The notes beneath the pieces were generated by a model. It searched no databases, had not been told where the DNA came from, and saw nothing but the letters and a program-made list of their open reading frames with translations. A program made the translations under genes and the position numbers. Shown here in pieces: positions 27,968 through 37,100 of a stretch of DNA of 47,930 nucleotides. How positions within the stretch are numbered: position 1 is the stretch's first letter; every line of letters begins with the position of its first letter. This stretch comes from an uncultured Oscillospiraceae bacterium. GTDB lineage: Bacteria; Bacillota; Clostridia; Oscillospirales; Oscillospiraceae. Where the stretch lies: contig CANQXH010000006.1 of assembly GCA_947627745.1 (NCBI GenBank), positions 1 to 47,930 of the forward strand, in the 5' to 3' direction.

Positions 27968-28051
27968 TGGTGCGGGCAACAGGACTCGAACCTGCACGCC
28001 ATTGGCAGTGGAACCTAAATCCACCGAGTCTACCAATTCCACCATGCCCGC
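27968..28051 (-). tRNA. tRNA-Leu (anticodon UAG)
   Basis: 84 nt including an encoded CCA. The acceptor stem is GCGGGCA/TGCCCGC with discriminator A. The anticodon loop TTTAGGT gives UAG. The long variable arm expected for leucine tRNA is present, and the T-arm reads AGGTTCGAGTCCT. It is a single gene with its own promoter and terminator. Confidence 0.97.
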
Positions 28052-28083
28052 ATTGGGAGTGCCGGCAGAGGCCGGCTGACCAT

Positions 28084-28112
28084 ATTTTATCGAATCCGCC
28101 AGAGAAAATCAA
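28084..28112 (-). promoter_or_regulatory. tRNA-Leu promoter
   Basis: Minus strand: -35 TTGATT (28107-28112), 17-bp spacer, -10 TAAAAT (28084-28089). Confidence 0.7.
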
Positions 28113-28119
28113 GAGGGAA

Positions 28120-28437
28120 TTATCCAACCTCCCACGGATCCCAGAGATGGGCGGCCAGATCTATGCGGCCTTCCCGGGTGAAGGTCACGCCCTCGGATTC
28201 CAGAAGGGCGCGCTGAGTGCCGGGGGCGAAGGTGTCAAAGGCGGGCTTGACGCCGCCCAGACGGTCCACGACCCGGTGGCAGGGCACCGACGGGTCACGG
28301 CAGGCGGCCAGCACCGCGCCAACAGCCCGGGCGGAGCGTGGCGCGCCGGACAGCGCCGCCAACTGGCCGTAGGTCGTGACCTTGCCCGCCGGAACGCGGC
28401 GGATCAGAGCGTATACGCGCTGGGGAAAGGGATCCAT
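28120..28437 (-). CDS. MGMT-family (Ogt C-terminal domain) DNA alkyl-repair protein
   Basis: 105 aa from the ATG at 28437 (AGGAGG upstream). It consists only of the methyltransferase/DNA-binding domain: PFPQRVYALIRRVPAGKVTTYGQLAALSG, ARAVGAVLAACRDP and the active-site segment PCHRVVDRLGG. The alkyl-accepting Cys is kept, unlike alkyltransferase-like (ATL) proteins that have Trp there. It lacks the N-terminal Ogt domain and has a YbaZ-like length. Whether it is a true alkyltransferase or a recognition protein cannot be settled from sequence. Confidence 0.88.
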   Translation of the reverse strand: MDPFPQRVYALIRRVPAGKVTTYGQLAALSGAPRSARAVGAVLAACRDPSVPCHRVVDRLGGVKPAFDTFAPGTQRALLESEGVTFTREGRIDLAAHLWDPWEVG

Positions 28438-28531
28438 GACGCCGCCTCCTGTCCACTTTGATTCTACCATGGCGGCAAACCGTTGTCAACGCCGGGACAG
28501 TAGCAAATTTGCCAAAAAAGCGGCGGAGGCA

Positions 28532-28560
28532 TTGCAACCGGCGGGAAGATTTGATAGAAT
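28532..28560 (+). promoter_or_regulatory. murI operon promoter
   Basis: -35 TTGCAA (28532-28537), 17-bp spacer, -10 TAGAAT (28555-28560), 31 bp before the start. Confidence 0.7.
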
Positions 28561-28591
28561 AAAGGTAAGATTTAGAAACCGGAGGTTGACC

Positions 28592-29356
28592 GTGAAAGAG
28601 CGATATATTGCCGTGTTTGACTCCGGGCTGGGAGGCATCAGCGTGCTGCGGAGCCTGCTATCGGCGCTGCCCCAGGAGCGGTATCTATACTATGGCGACT
28701 CCGCCAACGCCCCCTACGGGGGCCGGCCCACCCAGGAGGCCCGGGCCCTGACCCTGGCCGCGGCGGCGGAGCTGGCACAGCGGGGAATCAAGGCCCTGGT
28801 GGTGGCCTGCAACACCGCCACCGCCGCCGCCATTAACGATCTGCGGGCGATCTACCCCGATCTGATCGTGGTGGGGATGGAGCCGGCATTGAAGCCTGCC
28901 GTGGACCGGTTCCCCGGCGGCCGCGTCGGCGTGATGGCCACGGAGCTGACGCTGCGGGAGGAAAAATTCGCCGGTCTTCTGGACCGGGTGGGCGGGGGAT
29001 GCCAAGTCTACCCCATCTCCGTGCCCGGGCTGGTGGAGCTGGTGGAGGCGGGCCTGGGGGAATCGGAAGAGGCGGAGGAGCTGCTTCGGCCTATTTTGGC
29101 GCCCTACGCCGGGCGTTTGGACGCTCTGGTGCTGGGCTGCACCCACTTTCCCTTTGCCGCCGGGGTGATCGGCAGGCTGCTGCCCGGAACGGTCCTGTTC
29201 GACGGGGGCGCCGGCACCGCCCACCAGACCCGGCGGCGACTGGAAGCGGCGGGACTCCTGTGGGACGGGCCCGGCCAGGTGATTTTTGAGAACAGCGACC
29301 CCACCCCGGAGCGGCTGGCCCTGTGCGCCCGGCTGCTGGGGACGGCGGGAGAATAG
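28592..29356 (+). CDS. murI: Glutamate racemase
   Basis: 254 aa, producing D-glutamate for peptidoglycan. The GTG at 28592 is chosen for GGAGG 6 nt upstream and because the family N-terminus IAVFDSGLGGISVLR follows directly. Catalytic cysteines are visible in VVACNTATA and LGCTHFPF, with YYGDSANAPYG between. It leads a plus-strand run with udk 11 bp downstream, then a HAD phosphatase and two small metabolic genes. Confidence 0.96.
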   Translation: MKERYIAVFDSGLGGISVLRSLLSALPQERYLYYGDSANAPYGGRPTQEARALTLAAAAELAQRGIKALVVACNTATAAAINDLRAIYPDLIVVGMEPALKPAVDRFPGGRVGVMATELTLREEKFAGLLDRVGGGCQVYPISVPGLVELVEAGLGESEEAEELLRPILAPYAGRLDALVLGCTHFPFAAGVIGRLLPGTVLFDGGAGTAHQTRRRLEAAGLLWDGPGQVIFENSDPTPERLALCARLLGTAGE

Positions 29357-29367
29357 AGGAGGGCACT

Positions 29368-30000
29368 ATGGAGGATATTCTGGTCATCGGCATCGCAGGG
29401 GGCAGCGGCAGCGGCAAGACCACCCTGATGAAAAACATTATCCAGCGGTTTGGCCGCTCCGTCACGGTGCTCAGCCACGATAATTACTACAAGCGCCACG
29501 ACGACTTGACCTACGAGGAGCGCTGTAAGCTCAACTATGACGAGCCCGCCGCCTTCGATACGGACCTGATGGTGCGCCAGCTCCAGCAGCTCCGCCAGGG
29601 GACGCCCATCGACTGCCCGGTGTATGATTTTACCGTCCACAACCGGAGCCAGGAGACGATCCACATCGTCCCCGAGCCGGTGATCATCGTGGAGGGGATT
29701 TTGATCTTCGAGAACCAAGCCCTCCGGGACCTGATGGACGTGCGGATCTTCGTGGACACCGACGCGGATATCCGGTTGTGCCGCCGGATCAAGCGGGACG
29801 TGAACAAGCGGGGCAGGACCCTGGAATCGGTGCTGGAGCAGTACCAGCAGACCGTCAAGCCCATGCACGAAAAATATGTGGAGCCCAGCAAAAAATACGC
29901 CAATCTGGTGGTCCCCGAGGGCGGGAAAAACTATGTGGCCCTGGACATGATCCTGGGCCGGATTCAGCGGCACCTGGACGGAGCGGCGGCGCCGGTATGA
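29368..30000 (+). CDS. udk: Uridine kinase
   Basis: 210 aa. P-loop GGSGSGKTT near the N-terminus, SHDNYYKRHDDL, NYDEPAAFDTDL, and DADIRLCRRIKRDVNKRGR (lid region) identify the uridine/cytidine kinase family of pyrimidine salvage. The ATG at 29368 follows GAGGAGGG. The stop overlaps the next start (ATGA at 29997), so translation of the HAD gene is coupled. Confidence 0.93.
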   Translation: MEDILVIGIAGGSGSGKTTLMKNIIQRFGRSVTVLSHDNYYKRHDDLTYEERCKLNYDEPAAFDTDLMVRQLQQLRQGTPIDCPVYDFTVHNRSQETIHIVPEPVIIVEGILIFENQALRDLMDVRIFVDTDADIRLCRRIKRDVNKRGRTLESVLEQYQQTVKPMHEKYVEPSKKYANLVVPEGGKNYVALDMILGRIQRHLDGAAAPV

Positions 30001-30623
30001 AAGCCGAATCGCTGATCTTCGACATTGACGGCACCCTGTGGGACACCCGGGCCGTCCTGGCCGAGGGGTACAATCTCCAGCTCACCGCCGAGGGGCGGGG
30101 GGAGCTGCTGGTAAGCCCGGAGGAGCTGCGGTCCCTCTTCGGCATGGTGGACCGGGACATCGCCGACCGGCTCTTTCCCGGCCTTCCGGCGGCGGAGCGG
30201 TACGATCTAATGCGCCGGTGCATGGCTTCCGGTGGGCGGCTTCTCCGGCAGCGGGGGTGCCCGGGCTATCCCGGCGTGGTGGAGACGCTGCGGGTCCTGG
30301 CTAAGAGCCATCGGCTGTTCATCGTGAGCAACAGCGAGGAGGGGTATCCGGAGCAGTGCCTGGCGGCCCTGGGGGTACAGGACCTGTTCCAGGGCACGCT
30401 GTGCTACGGCCAGACCCGGACCTCCAAGGGAAGGACGATTCGGACGCTGATAGCGCGGTACGGAATCCGCGGCGCCGCCTATATCGGCGACACCCAGCTG
30501 GACCTGGAGGCGGCACGGGAGGCGGGCATTCCCTTTATCTGGGCGGCCTACGGCTTTGGCGCCCCGGCGGAATTTGACGGGAAAATCGGGAAATTTGAGG
30601 ATCTGATTCCTCTGTTAAAATAA
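29997..30623 (+). CDS. HAD-superfamily phosphatase (phosphoglycolate-phosphatase-like)
   Basis: 208 aa. Motif I FDIDGTLWD (nucleophile and acid/base Asp), motif II IVSNS, a Lys in TSKGRTI and motif IV YIGDTQLDLEAAREAGI are visible, with a small helical cap between motifs I and II. The family dephosphorylates small metabolites; overlap with udk hints at a nucleotide or sugar phosphate substrate, but this is not proven. Confidence 0.9.
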   Translation: MKAESLIFDIDGTLWDTRAVLAEGYNLQLTAEGRGELLVSPEELRSLFGMVDRDIADRLFPGLPAAERYDLMRRCMASGGRLLRQRGCPGYPGVVETLRVLAKSHRLFIVSNSEEGYPEQCLAALGVQDLFQGTLCYGQTRTSKGRTIRTLIARYGIRGAAYIGDTQLDLEAAREAGIPFIWAAYGFGAPAEFDGKIGKFEDLIPLLK

Positions 30624-30641
30624 GGAAAGGATGGGTTATTT

Positions 30642-31082
30642 ATGATCGTTTGCCCGTGGAAGGACCTGGGGCGGTACGCCCCCATCATCCCCGGCCTGGA
30701 GGAGGCCATGGCGCTGGTGGCCGGGCTGGAAAGCCTGGAGCCCGCCACCTACCCGCTGTCGAACGGCGGCCGGATCATGGTGCAGAAGGGCACCACCAAG
30801 GACGCCGCCACCCAGGATCTGGAGGTACACCACGACTATCTGGACATTCAGTACATCTTTGAGGGCATGGAGACCGTGGGCTGGGCCCCCACCGAGACCC
30901 TGACCCCCGCTGGGGCGTTCAACACGGTCAAGGACAAGGGGATGTTCTCCGGCCACTGTGACTTCATGGACATCCGCGCGGGCTACTGCTATGTGGTCTA
31001 CCCCGAGGACGCCCATATGCCCAGCGTCCATCTGGACGAGCCCCATGACTACCGGAAGATCGTGGTCAAGCTGAAGGTATGA
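30642..31082 (+). CDS. YhcH/YjgK/YiaL (EbgC-like) cupin protein
   Basis: 146 aa. The family is recognised from LEVHHDYLDIQYIFEGMETVGW, FSGHCDFMDIRAGYCYVVYPEDAHMP and the C-terminal RKIVVKLKV. Members are double-stranded beta-helix proteins with His/Glu metal ligands, found in sugar-acid and sialic-acid operons or as the beta subunit of evolved beta-galactosidase. GGAAAGGA precedes the ATG. Its last bases overlap the DUF89 start, so the two are coupled. Confidence 0.88.
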   Translation: MIVCPWKDLGRYAPIIPGLEEAMALVAGLESLEPATYPLSNGGRIMVQKGTTKDAATQDLEVHHDYLDIQYIFEGMETVGWAPTETLTPAGAFNTVKDKGMFSGHCDFMDIRAGYCYVVYPEDAHMPSVHLDEPHDYRKIVVKLKV

Positions 31083-31948
31083 GCGTCCCTATCGATACCG
31101 CCTGCCTGGAGTGCCTCCTTGGGCGGCACCTCCGGGCGGCCCGGGAGCTGGGCACCGAGGAGCAGGCCACGGCCTTTGCCAAGGACCTGATGGCGTTGCT
31201 GGCTTCTGCCCCGGCGGAGGCCAGCTCCCCCTGGTTCGGGCCGGGGATCGCGGCGCTTTTTGACCGGCACTATCACCTGGGACCGGACCGGTTCGCCAAG
31301 GAGAAGGCGGACTCCAACGCCTACGTCCTGGCCCGGCTGCCCCGGCTGCGGTCGCTGGTGGAGGCGGCGGAGGACCCGGTCCTGGTGGGGCTGAAGCTGT
31401 CGATTTTAGGAAATTACCTGGATTTTTCCGCCCTCTATGGGGAGGTCCGGTTTGAAAAGCTGGACGAAATGCTCCGCTCCGCCCTGGAAATGGAGCTGGA
31501 CGGGGCCTGCTACGCCCGGTTTTTAACGGAGCTGGCGGAGGCGAAGGAGCTGCTGTATCTGACGGACAACGCCGGGGAGATCGGCTTTGACCGGGTGCTG
31601 GCGGAGGCCGTTCAGGCCCGGTTCCCGGCGCTTTCCATCACCTTCTGCGTCCGGGGCGGCCCCGCCCAGAACGACGCCACCCGGGCCGACGCCGCCCAGG
31701 TGGGGATCCCCTTCCCGGTGATCGACAGCGGCAGCAACATCGCCGGCACCGTGCCGGAGGCCCTGGGGGAGGATGCGGCCGCCGCCTTCCGCCGGGCCGA
31801 CGTGATCCTGGCCAAGGGCCAGGGCAACGCCGAGACCTTGCTTGGGTGCGGCTACCCGATCTTCTACGCCTTTCTGGTCAAGTGCCCCCGCTTTGTCAAG
31901 CGCTACGGCGTGCCCAAATTTACCCCCGTCTTTACCCGAGAAGCATAG
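31079..31948 (+). CDS. DUF89 (ARMT1-like) damage-control phosphatase family protein
   Basis: 289 aa. The N-terminal CLECLLGRHLR is the helical-bundle start of bacterial DUF89. The metal-binding core shows YLTDNAGEIGFDRVL, an Asp-containing SITFCVRGGPAQNDAT segment and KGQGNAETLLG. The family removes phosphate from damaged or over-reactive sugar phosphates. It overlaps the YhcH gene by 4 bp. Its last codons (E-A-stop) are part of the repeated unit described at 31935. Confidence 0.9.
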   Translation: MSVPIDTACLECLLGRHLRAARELGTEEQATAFAKDLMALLASAPAEASSPWFGPGIAALFDRHYHLGPDRFAKEKADSNAYVLARLPRLRSLVEAAEDPVLVGLKLSILGNYLDFSALYGEVRFEKLDEMLRSALEMELDGACYARFLTELAEAKELLYLTDNAGEIGFDRVLAEAVQARFPALSITFCVRGGPAQNDATRADAAQVGIPFPVIDSGSNIAGTVPEALGEDAAAAFRRADVILAKGQGNAETLLGCGYPIFYAFLVKCPRFVKRYGVPKFTPVFTREA

Positions 31949-32091
31949 AACCGTTAAGAGCCGCCAGACTGGCGGCTCTTAACGGCGCCGGAGAAGCATA
32001 GAAACCACGAGCCGCTATTTTTGGCGGCTCGTGACGGTACCCGGAAAGCATAAAAAGCAAGAGCCGCCTTCCCTGGCGGCTCTTGACTGCT
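31935..32091. repeat. Three tandem degenerate ~52-bp repeats, each carrying a hairpin
   Basis: Each copy starts with a variant of GAGAAGCATAGAA and contains a GAGCCGCC/GGCGGCTC hairpin: 31951-31985 (15-bp perfect stem), 32006-32033 (10-bp) and 32058-32085 (11-bp). Copy 1 includes the end of the DUF89 gene. None is followed by a strong T run. They lie between converging operons. Confidence 0.85.
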
Positions 32092-32100
32092 GTTTGAGGA

Positions 32101-32943
32101 TTATTTTACCGGGGCGGCTTCGGGCTTGGTGTTGGCGATGAGCTTTTTGGGGCACACCGTGGCGCACAGGCCGCAGGAGTCGCACTTGTCGTAGTCGATG
32201 GAGGCCAGGTTGTGGTCCACATGGATGGCGTCGTTGGGGCAGATCTTCTGGCACAGGCCGCAGCCGATGCACCCAGCGGTGCAGCCCCGGATGGTGACGG
32301 AGCCCTTAGCCTGGGAGGCGCAGGCCACCACCACGTTCCGCTTGCCGTACTCCACGGGGATGATCAGGTGCCGGGGGCACTGGGCCGCGCAGCTCATGCA
32401 GCCCACGCACTTGGTGTCGTCCACCTTGGCCACGCCGTTGACGATGTGGATGGCGTCGTACTGGCAGGCCTTGGTGCAGTTGCCGAAGCCCAGGCAGCCG
32501 AATTTGCAGATCAGGGGCCCCCGGCCCGCCACCTTGGAGGCGGCCAGGCAGTCGTGGATGCCCTCGTACTCGCCCTTCATCTTGGCGCCGATGTCCTTGC
32601 CGTTCTCGTCCACGCCCTTGTACCCGGCGCAGCGGACCAGGGCCACCCGGCGGGTCACCTTCTCGGCCTTGACGCCCATGATCTGGGCCATGGCCTGGGC
32701 GGCGTCGTCGCCGCCGGAGGCGCACTTGCCAATGGGGGCCTTGCCCTCCAGCACCGCCTGGGCGTAGGCGGCGCAGCCGGAGTAGCCGCAGCCGCCGCAG
32801 TTGGCCCCGGGCAGAGCCTGGGTCAGTTCCTCCAGCCGGGGGTCGGACTCCACATAGAACACCTTGGAGGCCACGGACAGCACCAGCCCGAAGATCAGGC
32901 CCATGCCGCCCAAAATGCCGATAGCAATGAGAATTTCCGTCAT
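32101..32943 (-). CDS. rnfB: Rnf complex subunit RnfB
   Basis: 280 aa. An N-terminal membrane helix (about 3-25) is followed by the four-Cys cluster domain (GANCGGCGYSGCAAYA near residue 45) and several ferredoxin-type 4Fe-4S motifs (CVGCMSCAAQCP, CIGCGLCQKICP, CDSCGLCATVCP). It is the entry point for ferredoxin electrons in the ferredoxin:NAD+ oxidoreductase. It is the last gene of the operon, 13 bp after rnfA, with AAGGAGG before its start. Confidence 0.96.
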   Translation of the reverse strand: MTEILIAIGILGGMGLIFGLVLSVASKVFYVESDPRLEELTQALPGANCGGCGYSGCAAYAQAVLEGKAPIGKCASGGDDAAQAMAQIMGVKAEKVTRRVALVRCAGYKGVDENGKDIGAKMKGEYEGIHDCLAASKVAGRGPLICKFGCLGFGNCTKACQYDAIHIVNGVAKVDDTKCVGCMSCAAQCPRHLIIPVEYGKRNVVVACASQAKGSVTIRGCTAGCIGCGLCQKICPNDAIHVDHNLASIDYDKCDSCGLCATVCPKKLIANTKPEAAPVK

Positions 32944-32956
32944 TTTTCGCCCCTCC

Positions 32957-33547
32957 TTAGAAAATCTTCAGGCCGGAGAAGCCCATGAAGGCCAGGGCCA
33001 GCAGTCCGGCGGAGATCAGCGCGATGGGGAAGCCCTCGAAGCTCTTGGGGCACTCGGCGTTGCTCACCCGCTCCCGGATGGAGGCGAAAAGCACGATGGC
33101 CAGGGTGAAGCCCAGCCCGCCGGTGACGCCGTAGACCACGCTCTGCAAGAAGTCGTAGCCCTTCTGCACGTTTACCAGGGCCGCGCCCAGCACGGCGCAG
33201 TTGGTGGTGATCAGGGGCAGGTAGATGCCCAGGGCCTGGTACAGCGCCGGGACGCTTTTCTTCAGGAACATCTCCACCACCTGGACGATGGAGGCGATGA
33301 CCAGAATGAAGGCCACGGTCTGCATATACTCCAGATCCAGGGGGATCAGGATAAAGCTGTTGACCAGCCAGGTGGCGGCGGAGGCGATGCCCATGACGAA
33401 GGTCACGGCCATGCCCATGCCCAGGGCGGTGTCCATCTTCTTGGACACGCCCATAAACGGGCAGATGCCGTAGAATTTCACCAGGATGAAATTCTCCGTC
33501 AGCACGGCGGACAGGAGGATTCCCAGTAGACTTTGAATGTAGCTCAT
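32957..33547 (-). CDS. rnfA: Rnf complex subunit RnfA
   Basis: 196 aa, six membrane helices, related to RnfE/Nqr[20 protein letters not shown] near the N-terminus and [10 protein letters not shown] carry the family cysteines linked to an Fe-S centre in the membrane. Its ATG overlaps the rnfE stop. Confidence 0.96.
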   Translation of the reverse strand: MSYIQSLLGILLSAVLTENFILVKFYGICPFMGVSKKMDTALGMGMAVTFVMGIASAATWLVNSFILIPLDLEYMQTVAFILVIASIVQVVEMFLKKSVPALYQALGIYLPLITTNCAVLGAALVNVQKGYDFLQSVVYGVTGGLGFTLAIVLFASIRERVSNAECPKSFEGFPIALISAGLLALAFMGFSGLKIF

Positions 33548-34182
33548 TTTGCCGCCTCCTTATCCTTTTTCTCCAGGCGCTTGACCAGCCACTGGGACCC
33601 GGCGATGAGGAAGCCCAGGGTCAGAAAGCCGCCCACGGGCATGACCATCTGCATGGCGGGCAGGCCCTCCGGCAGGAGCCGGATGCCTTCGCCGCCGTTC
33701 AGGATGCCGCCGCCGAAGGTGCCGGAACCCAGCAGCTCCCGAACGACGCACATGACGATCAGGGTCAAGGTGTAGCCGATGCCCTGGAACAGCCCGTCCA
33801 GCGCCGAGGCCAGGACGCCGTTTTTGGAGGCGAAGGCCTCCGCCCGGCCCAGGATGATGCAGTTGACCACGATCAGGGGGATGAACACCCCCAGATTTTC
33901 CGACAGCTCCGGCAAAAACGCCTGGAGCAGCAGATCCACGATGGTGACGAAGCCCGCGATGATGACGATGTAGGCCGCGATGCGGATGTTATTGGGAATG
34001 ACCTTCCGCAGGGCGGAGATCAGCACGTTGGAGCAGATTAGAATGATGGTGACGGACAGGCCCATGCCGATGCCGTTAAAGAGGCTGGTGGTGATGGCCA
34101 GGGTGGAGCACATGCCCAATAGCTGGACCAGCACCGGGTTTTTGGTCAGCAGGCCCTCCATAAATTGCTTTTTCACATTCAT
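33544..34182 (-). CDS. rnfE: Rnf complex subunit RnfE
   Basis: 212 aa, six membrane helices. [19 protein letters not shown] and [16 protein letters not shown] are the paired, oppositely oriented motifs matching RnfA. AGGAGG precedes the start at 34182; the gene is coupled to rnfA by an ATGA overlap. Confidence 0.96.
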   Translation of the reverse strand: MNVKKQFMEGLLTKNPVLVQLLGMCSTLAITTSLFNGIGMGLSVTIILICSNVLISALRKVIPNNIRIAAYIVIIAGFVTIVDLLLQAFLPELSENLGVFIPLIVVNCIILGRAEAFASKNGVLASALDGLFQGIGYTLTLIVMCVVRELLGSGTFGGGILNGGEGIRLLPEGLPAMQMVMPVGGFLTLGFLIAGSQWLVKRLEKKDKEAAK

Positions 34183-34194
34183 GCCAGTTCCTCC

Positions 34195-34752
34195 TTACCC
34201 GTTCTGGGCGACCCAGGCCAGGGCGATGTTGACGCCCTCGGTGACCGCCCGGGAGGTGATGGTGGCGCTGGAAATGGCGTCCACCTGGCCCCCGTCCTTG
34301 GCGACAGCCAGGGTCCCGGACATGCCCACGAATTGGTCCCGGAAGGCCTGGCCGTTGGAGGTCTTCGCCGCGGCCACGGCCCCCAGGCCGGCGGTCTCGG
34401 TGTGGGAGATGATGGACACGCCCAGCACCTCCCCGGTCTTGGCCACGCCCACCATCATGTCCACGTCGCCGCCGAAGCCGGCGACAGTGAGCTGGATGGC
34501 GTAGCCGCTCTCCGACTCATAGATCTGGGAGATCAGGCCGGTGGGATCGGAAAAATCGGTCTTTTCCTGGGCGCTGGCCGCGTCGGGAAGGACGGCCGCC
34601 AGGGCGTCCAGGGCCTTCTGGGCGGTGATCTGGTCGATGCGGTCCTTCGTCAGGGCGTTGACGCTGCCCAGCAGCAGCGCCATGACCCCGGTGATGATCA
34701 GCAGGGTCAGGGACAGCCGCAGAATGTAGCCGAAGGTGGATTCCTTTTTCAT
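34195..34752 (-). CDS. rnfG: Rnf complex subunit RnfG
   Basis: 185 aa, one N-terminal membrane helix (about 10-30) and an extracytoplasmic FMN-binding domain. The covalent flavin motif SSAT is present in DAISSATITSRAV near residue 160. The start overlaps the rnfD stop. Confidence 0.95.
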   Translation of the reverse strand: MKKESTFGYILRLSLTLLIITGVMALLLGSVNALTKDRIDQITAQKALDALAAVLPDAASAQEKTDFSDPTGLISQIYESESGYAIQLTVAGFGGDVDMMVGVAKTGEVLGVSIISHTETAGLGAVAAAKTSNGQAFRDQFVGMSGTLAVAKDGGQVDAISSATITSRAVTEGVNIALAWVAQNG

Positions 34753-35747
34753 TTCGCCGCCTCCTTCTTGGGCGCGCCGAATTTCACCGGACGGCCCACC
34801 TTATCCAGCAGCACCACGCAGGCGTTCATCACCAAAATGGCGTAGCTCACGCCCTCGTTGTAGGCGCCGAAGTAGCGAATGACCACGGTGATCAGCCCGC
34901 AGCCGACGCCGAAGAGCACCTGGCCCCATTTGGTGACGGGGCTGGTGACATAGTCCGTTGCCATGAAGATGGCGCCCAGCATCACGCCGCCGCCCAGGAC
35001 CTGCATGGCCATCCAGGTGAGCCGGTCGTTTCCCTGGGGGAACAGGAAGGTCAGCACCGCCACGGTGCCGATAAAGGCCAGGGGGATCCGGAGGGAGATC
35101 ACCTTCCGGATCAGCAGGTACGCCCCGCCAATGAGCAGCAGCAGCGCGGAGGTCTCCCCCAGGCACCCGCCCACGTTGCCCAGGAACAGGTCCAGCAGGG
35201 AGGCGTCGGGAAGCGAGCCGGTGTGCATGGCGGCCAGGGGAGTGGCGGCGGTCACCGCGTCGGCGGTGGACAGCAGCCCCGCCCAGTTGGCAATGCCGGG
35301 CTTGACCCAGGTGTTCATGATCACGGGCCAGGAGAACAGGAAGGCCCGGGCGGCCAGGGCCGGGTTCATGAAGTTCTTGCCGATGCCGCCGAAGAGCTGC
35401 TTGACCACCACGATGGCGAAGAAGTCGCCGATGATGATGCACCAGTAGGGGATGGTCACGGGGCACACATAGGCCAGCAGCACGCCGGTGACCACGGCGG
35501 ACAGGTCATAGACCGTGGAGTCCAGCTTCATGATCTTCCGGTAGCCCCATTCAAAGAATACGCAGGCGGCGGCGGAGACCATGGTCACCAGCAGCGCCCG
35601 GAAGCCAAAGAAGAAGATGCTGCCGATCAGCGCGGGAGTCAGGGCAATCAGCACGTCCCGCATGATGGTCTGGGTGGTGTTGGGTCCGTGGTCGTGGGGA
35701 GAGCTGGAAACGGTCAGCTCATAGAAGTATTTCATGGGAGCAGCCAT
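34749..35747 (-). CDS. rnfD: Rnf complex subunit RnfD
   Basis: 332 aa, multiple membrane helices. SSSPHDHGPNTTQTIMRDVL at the N-terminus is typical of the family. AATPLAAMHTG holds the Thr expected to bind FMN covalently. FFWP-type quinone loops of NqrB are absent, as expected for Rnf. AGGAGG precedes the start at 35747. Confidence 0.95.
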   Translation of the reverse strand: MAAPMKYFYELTVSSSPHDHGPNTTQTIMRDVLIALTPALIGSIFFFGFRALLVTMVSAAACVFFEWGYRKIMKLDSTVYDLSAVVTGVLLAYVCPVTIPYWCIIIGDFFAIVVVKQLFGGIGKNFMNPALAARAFLFSWPVIMNTWVKPGIANWAGLLSTADAVTAATPLAAMHTGSLPDASLLDLFLGNVGGCLGETSALLLLIGGAYLLIRKVISLRIPLAFIGTVAVLTFLFPQGNDRLTWMAMQVLGGGVMLGAIFMATDYVTSPVTKWGQVLFGVGCGLITVVIRYFGAYNEGVSYAILVMNACVVLLDKVGRPVKFGAPKKEAAK

Positions 35748-35759
35748 TTTTCCACCTCC

Positions 35760-37100
35760 TTAGGATTTGGCCGACGCGGAGGCCGGTCTGGGGGGTGCGG
35801 CGTCCCGCAGACGCTGCTTGCCGGTGCGGAAGGACTGGACCAGGGGGATCCCGGCGGGGCAGGTGTAGGCGCAGCAGCCGCACTCGATGCAGTCCAGCAG
35901 ATTCAGCGCCTTCAGCTCCTCCAGGTCGTTCTTCCGCTCCGCCTGGTACATCATCAGGGGCATCAGGTGCATGGGGCAGGCGTCCATGCACTTGCCGCAG
36001 CGGATGCAGTGGGGATTAGCCACATAGAACCGGTTCTGGGCCCCCAGGATGGTGACGGCGTTGACGCCCTTGGTCACGGTCACGTTCAGGTCGAACTGGG
36101 CCACGCCCATCATGGGGCCGCCGGAGAGGACCTTGTAGGGATTCTGGGAGTGGCCCACGGCGTCTAAGAGGTCGTTGAAGCTGGTGCCCAGGGGGACCAT
36201 CAGATTCATGGGCTGCATGACGATGTCCCCGGACACGGTGACGATCCGGCGGACCAGGGGCATCCCGTCGTATACCGCGTCGTGGATGGCCTTGCAGGTG
36301 CCGGCGTTGAACACGGCGCAGCCCACGGCGGCGGGCAGCCCGCCGGAGGGCACCTCCCGACCGGTGATGGCATAGATCAGCTGCTTCTCCGCGCCCTGGG
36401 GGTACTTGGCGGGGAGAATGTCCACGCTGATGCCGGTCTTGGGGTCGATCTCGGAGAGCAGCGCCCGTTTGGCCTCGGGCTTGTTGTCCTCCAGGGCGAT
36501 GTGGGCGGTGTTCAGATTCAGAATCTTCATGACCACCTGCAATCCGGAGATCACATCCCCGGGGTACTCCTGGCACACCCGGTCGTCGGCCACGATGTAG
36601 GGTTCGCACTCGGAGACGTTGACAATGATGGTGTCCACCTTGCCAATGCCGGAGCTGAGCTTGACGTGGGTGGGGAAGGTGGCGCCGCCCATGCCGACCA
36701 CGCCGCCCTCCCGGATGATGTTCATCAGCTCTTCGGGGGAGAGCTTATCCACCTCCTCCGGGGTGCGGGGGGTGAGATCGGGGCAGAGGGTGTCCTGGTG
36801 GTCGTTCTCAATGACCACGCTCATCACGGTCATGCCGCTGGTGTGGGGCCGCATCTCCACCGCCTTCACCGTGCCGGAGACCGGGGCATGGACGGGGACG
36901 CACAGGCCCTGATTGTCACCGATCTTCTGCCCCACCGTGACGGGGTCGCCCTTTTTGACCAGGGGCTTGCAGGGCGCGCCGATGTGCTGCTGCATGGGAA
37001 TCACCAGCACGTCCGGCTCCGGGAAGGGCTGGACCCGCTGCCCCTCCGCGTAAAACTTATTTTCTTTGGGATGGATCCCGCCGAAAAAGGAAAACGCCAT
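35760..37100 (-). CDS. rnfC: Rnf complex subunit RnfC
   Basis: 446 aa. The ATG at 37100 is chosen because the RnfC N-terminus (FFGGIHPKENK) begins there with GAAGAGGTG upstream; the frame stays open further but codes for nothing family-like. It has the NADH/FMN-binding domain (GMGGATFPTHVKL), an SLBB segment and two 4Fe-4S motifs (CIRCGKCMDACP, CIECGCCAYTCPAG). It is the NAD+-reducing subunit and first gene of rnfCDGEAB. The operon couples ferredoxin oxidation to Na+ or H+ export. Confidence 0.96.
   Translation of the reverse strand: MAFSFFGGIHPKENKFYAEGQRVQPFPEPDVLVIPMQQHIGAPCKPLVKKGDPVTVGQKIGDNQGLCVPVHAPVSGTVKAVEMRPHTSGMTVMSVVIENDHQDTLCPDLTPRTPEEVDKLSPEELMNIIREGGVVGMGGATFPTHVKLSSGIGKVDTIIVNVSECEPYIVADDRVCQEYPGDVISGLQVVMKILNLNTAHIALEDNKPEAKRALLSEIDPKTGISVDILPAKYPQGAEKQLIYAITGREVPSGGLPAAVGCAVFNAGTCKAIHDAVYDGMPLVRRIVTVSGDIVMQPMNLMVPLGTSFNDLLDAVGHSQNPYKVLSGGPMMGVAQFDLNVTVTKGVNAVTILGAQNRFYVANPHCIRCGKCMDACPMHLMPLMMYQAERKNDLEELKALNLLDCIECGCCAYTCPAGIPLVQSFRTGKQRLRDAAPPRPASASAKS

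Noticed and set aside
31935-32091. CRISPR-like array
   Set aside because: Only three diverged units without unique spacers; each is a hairpin centred on the repeat itself.
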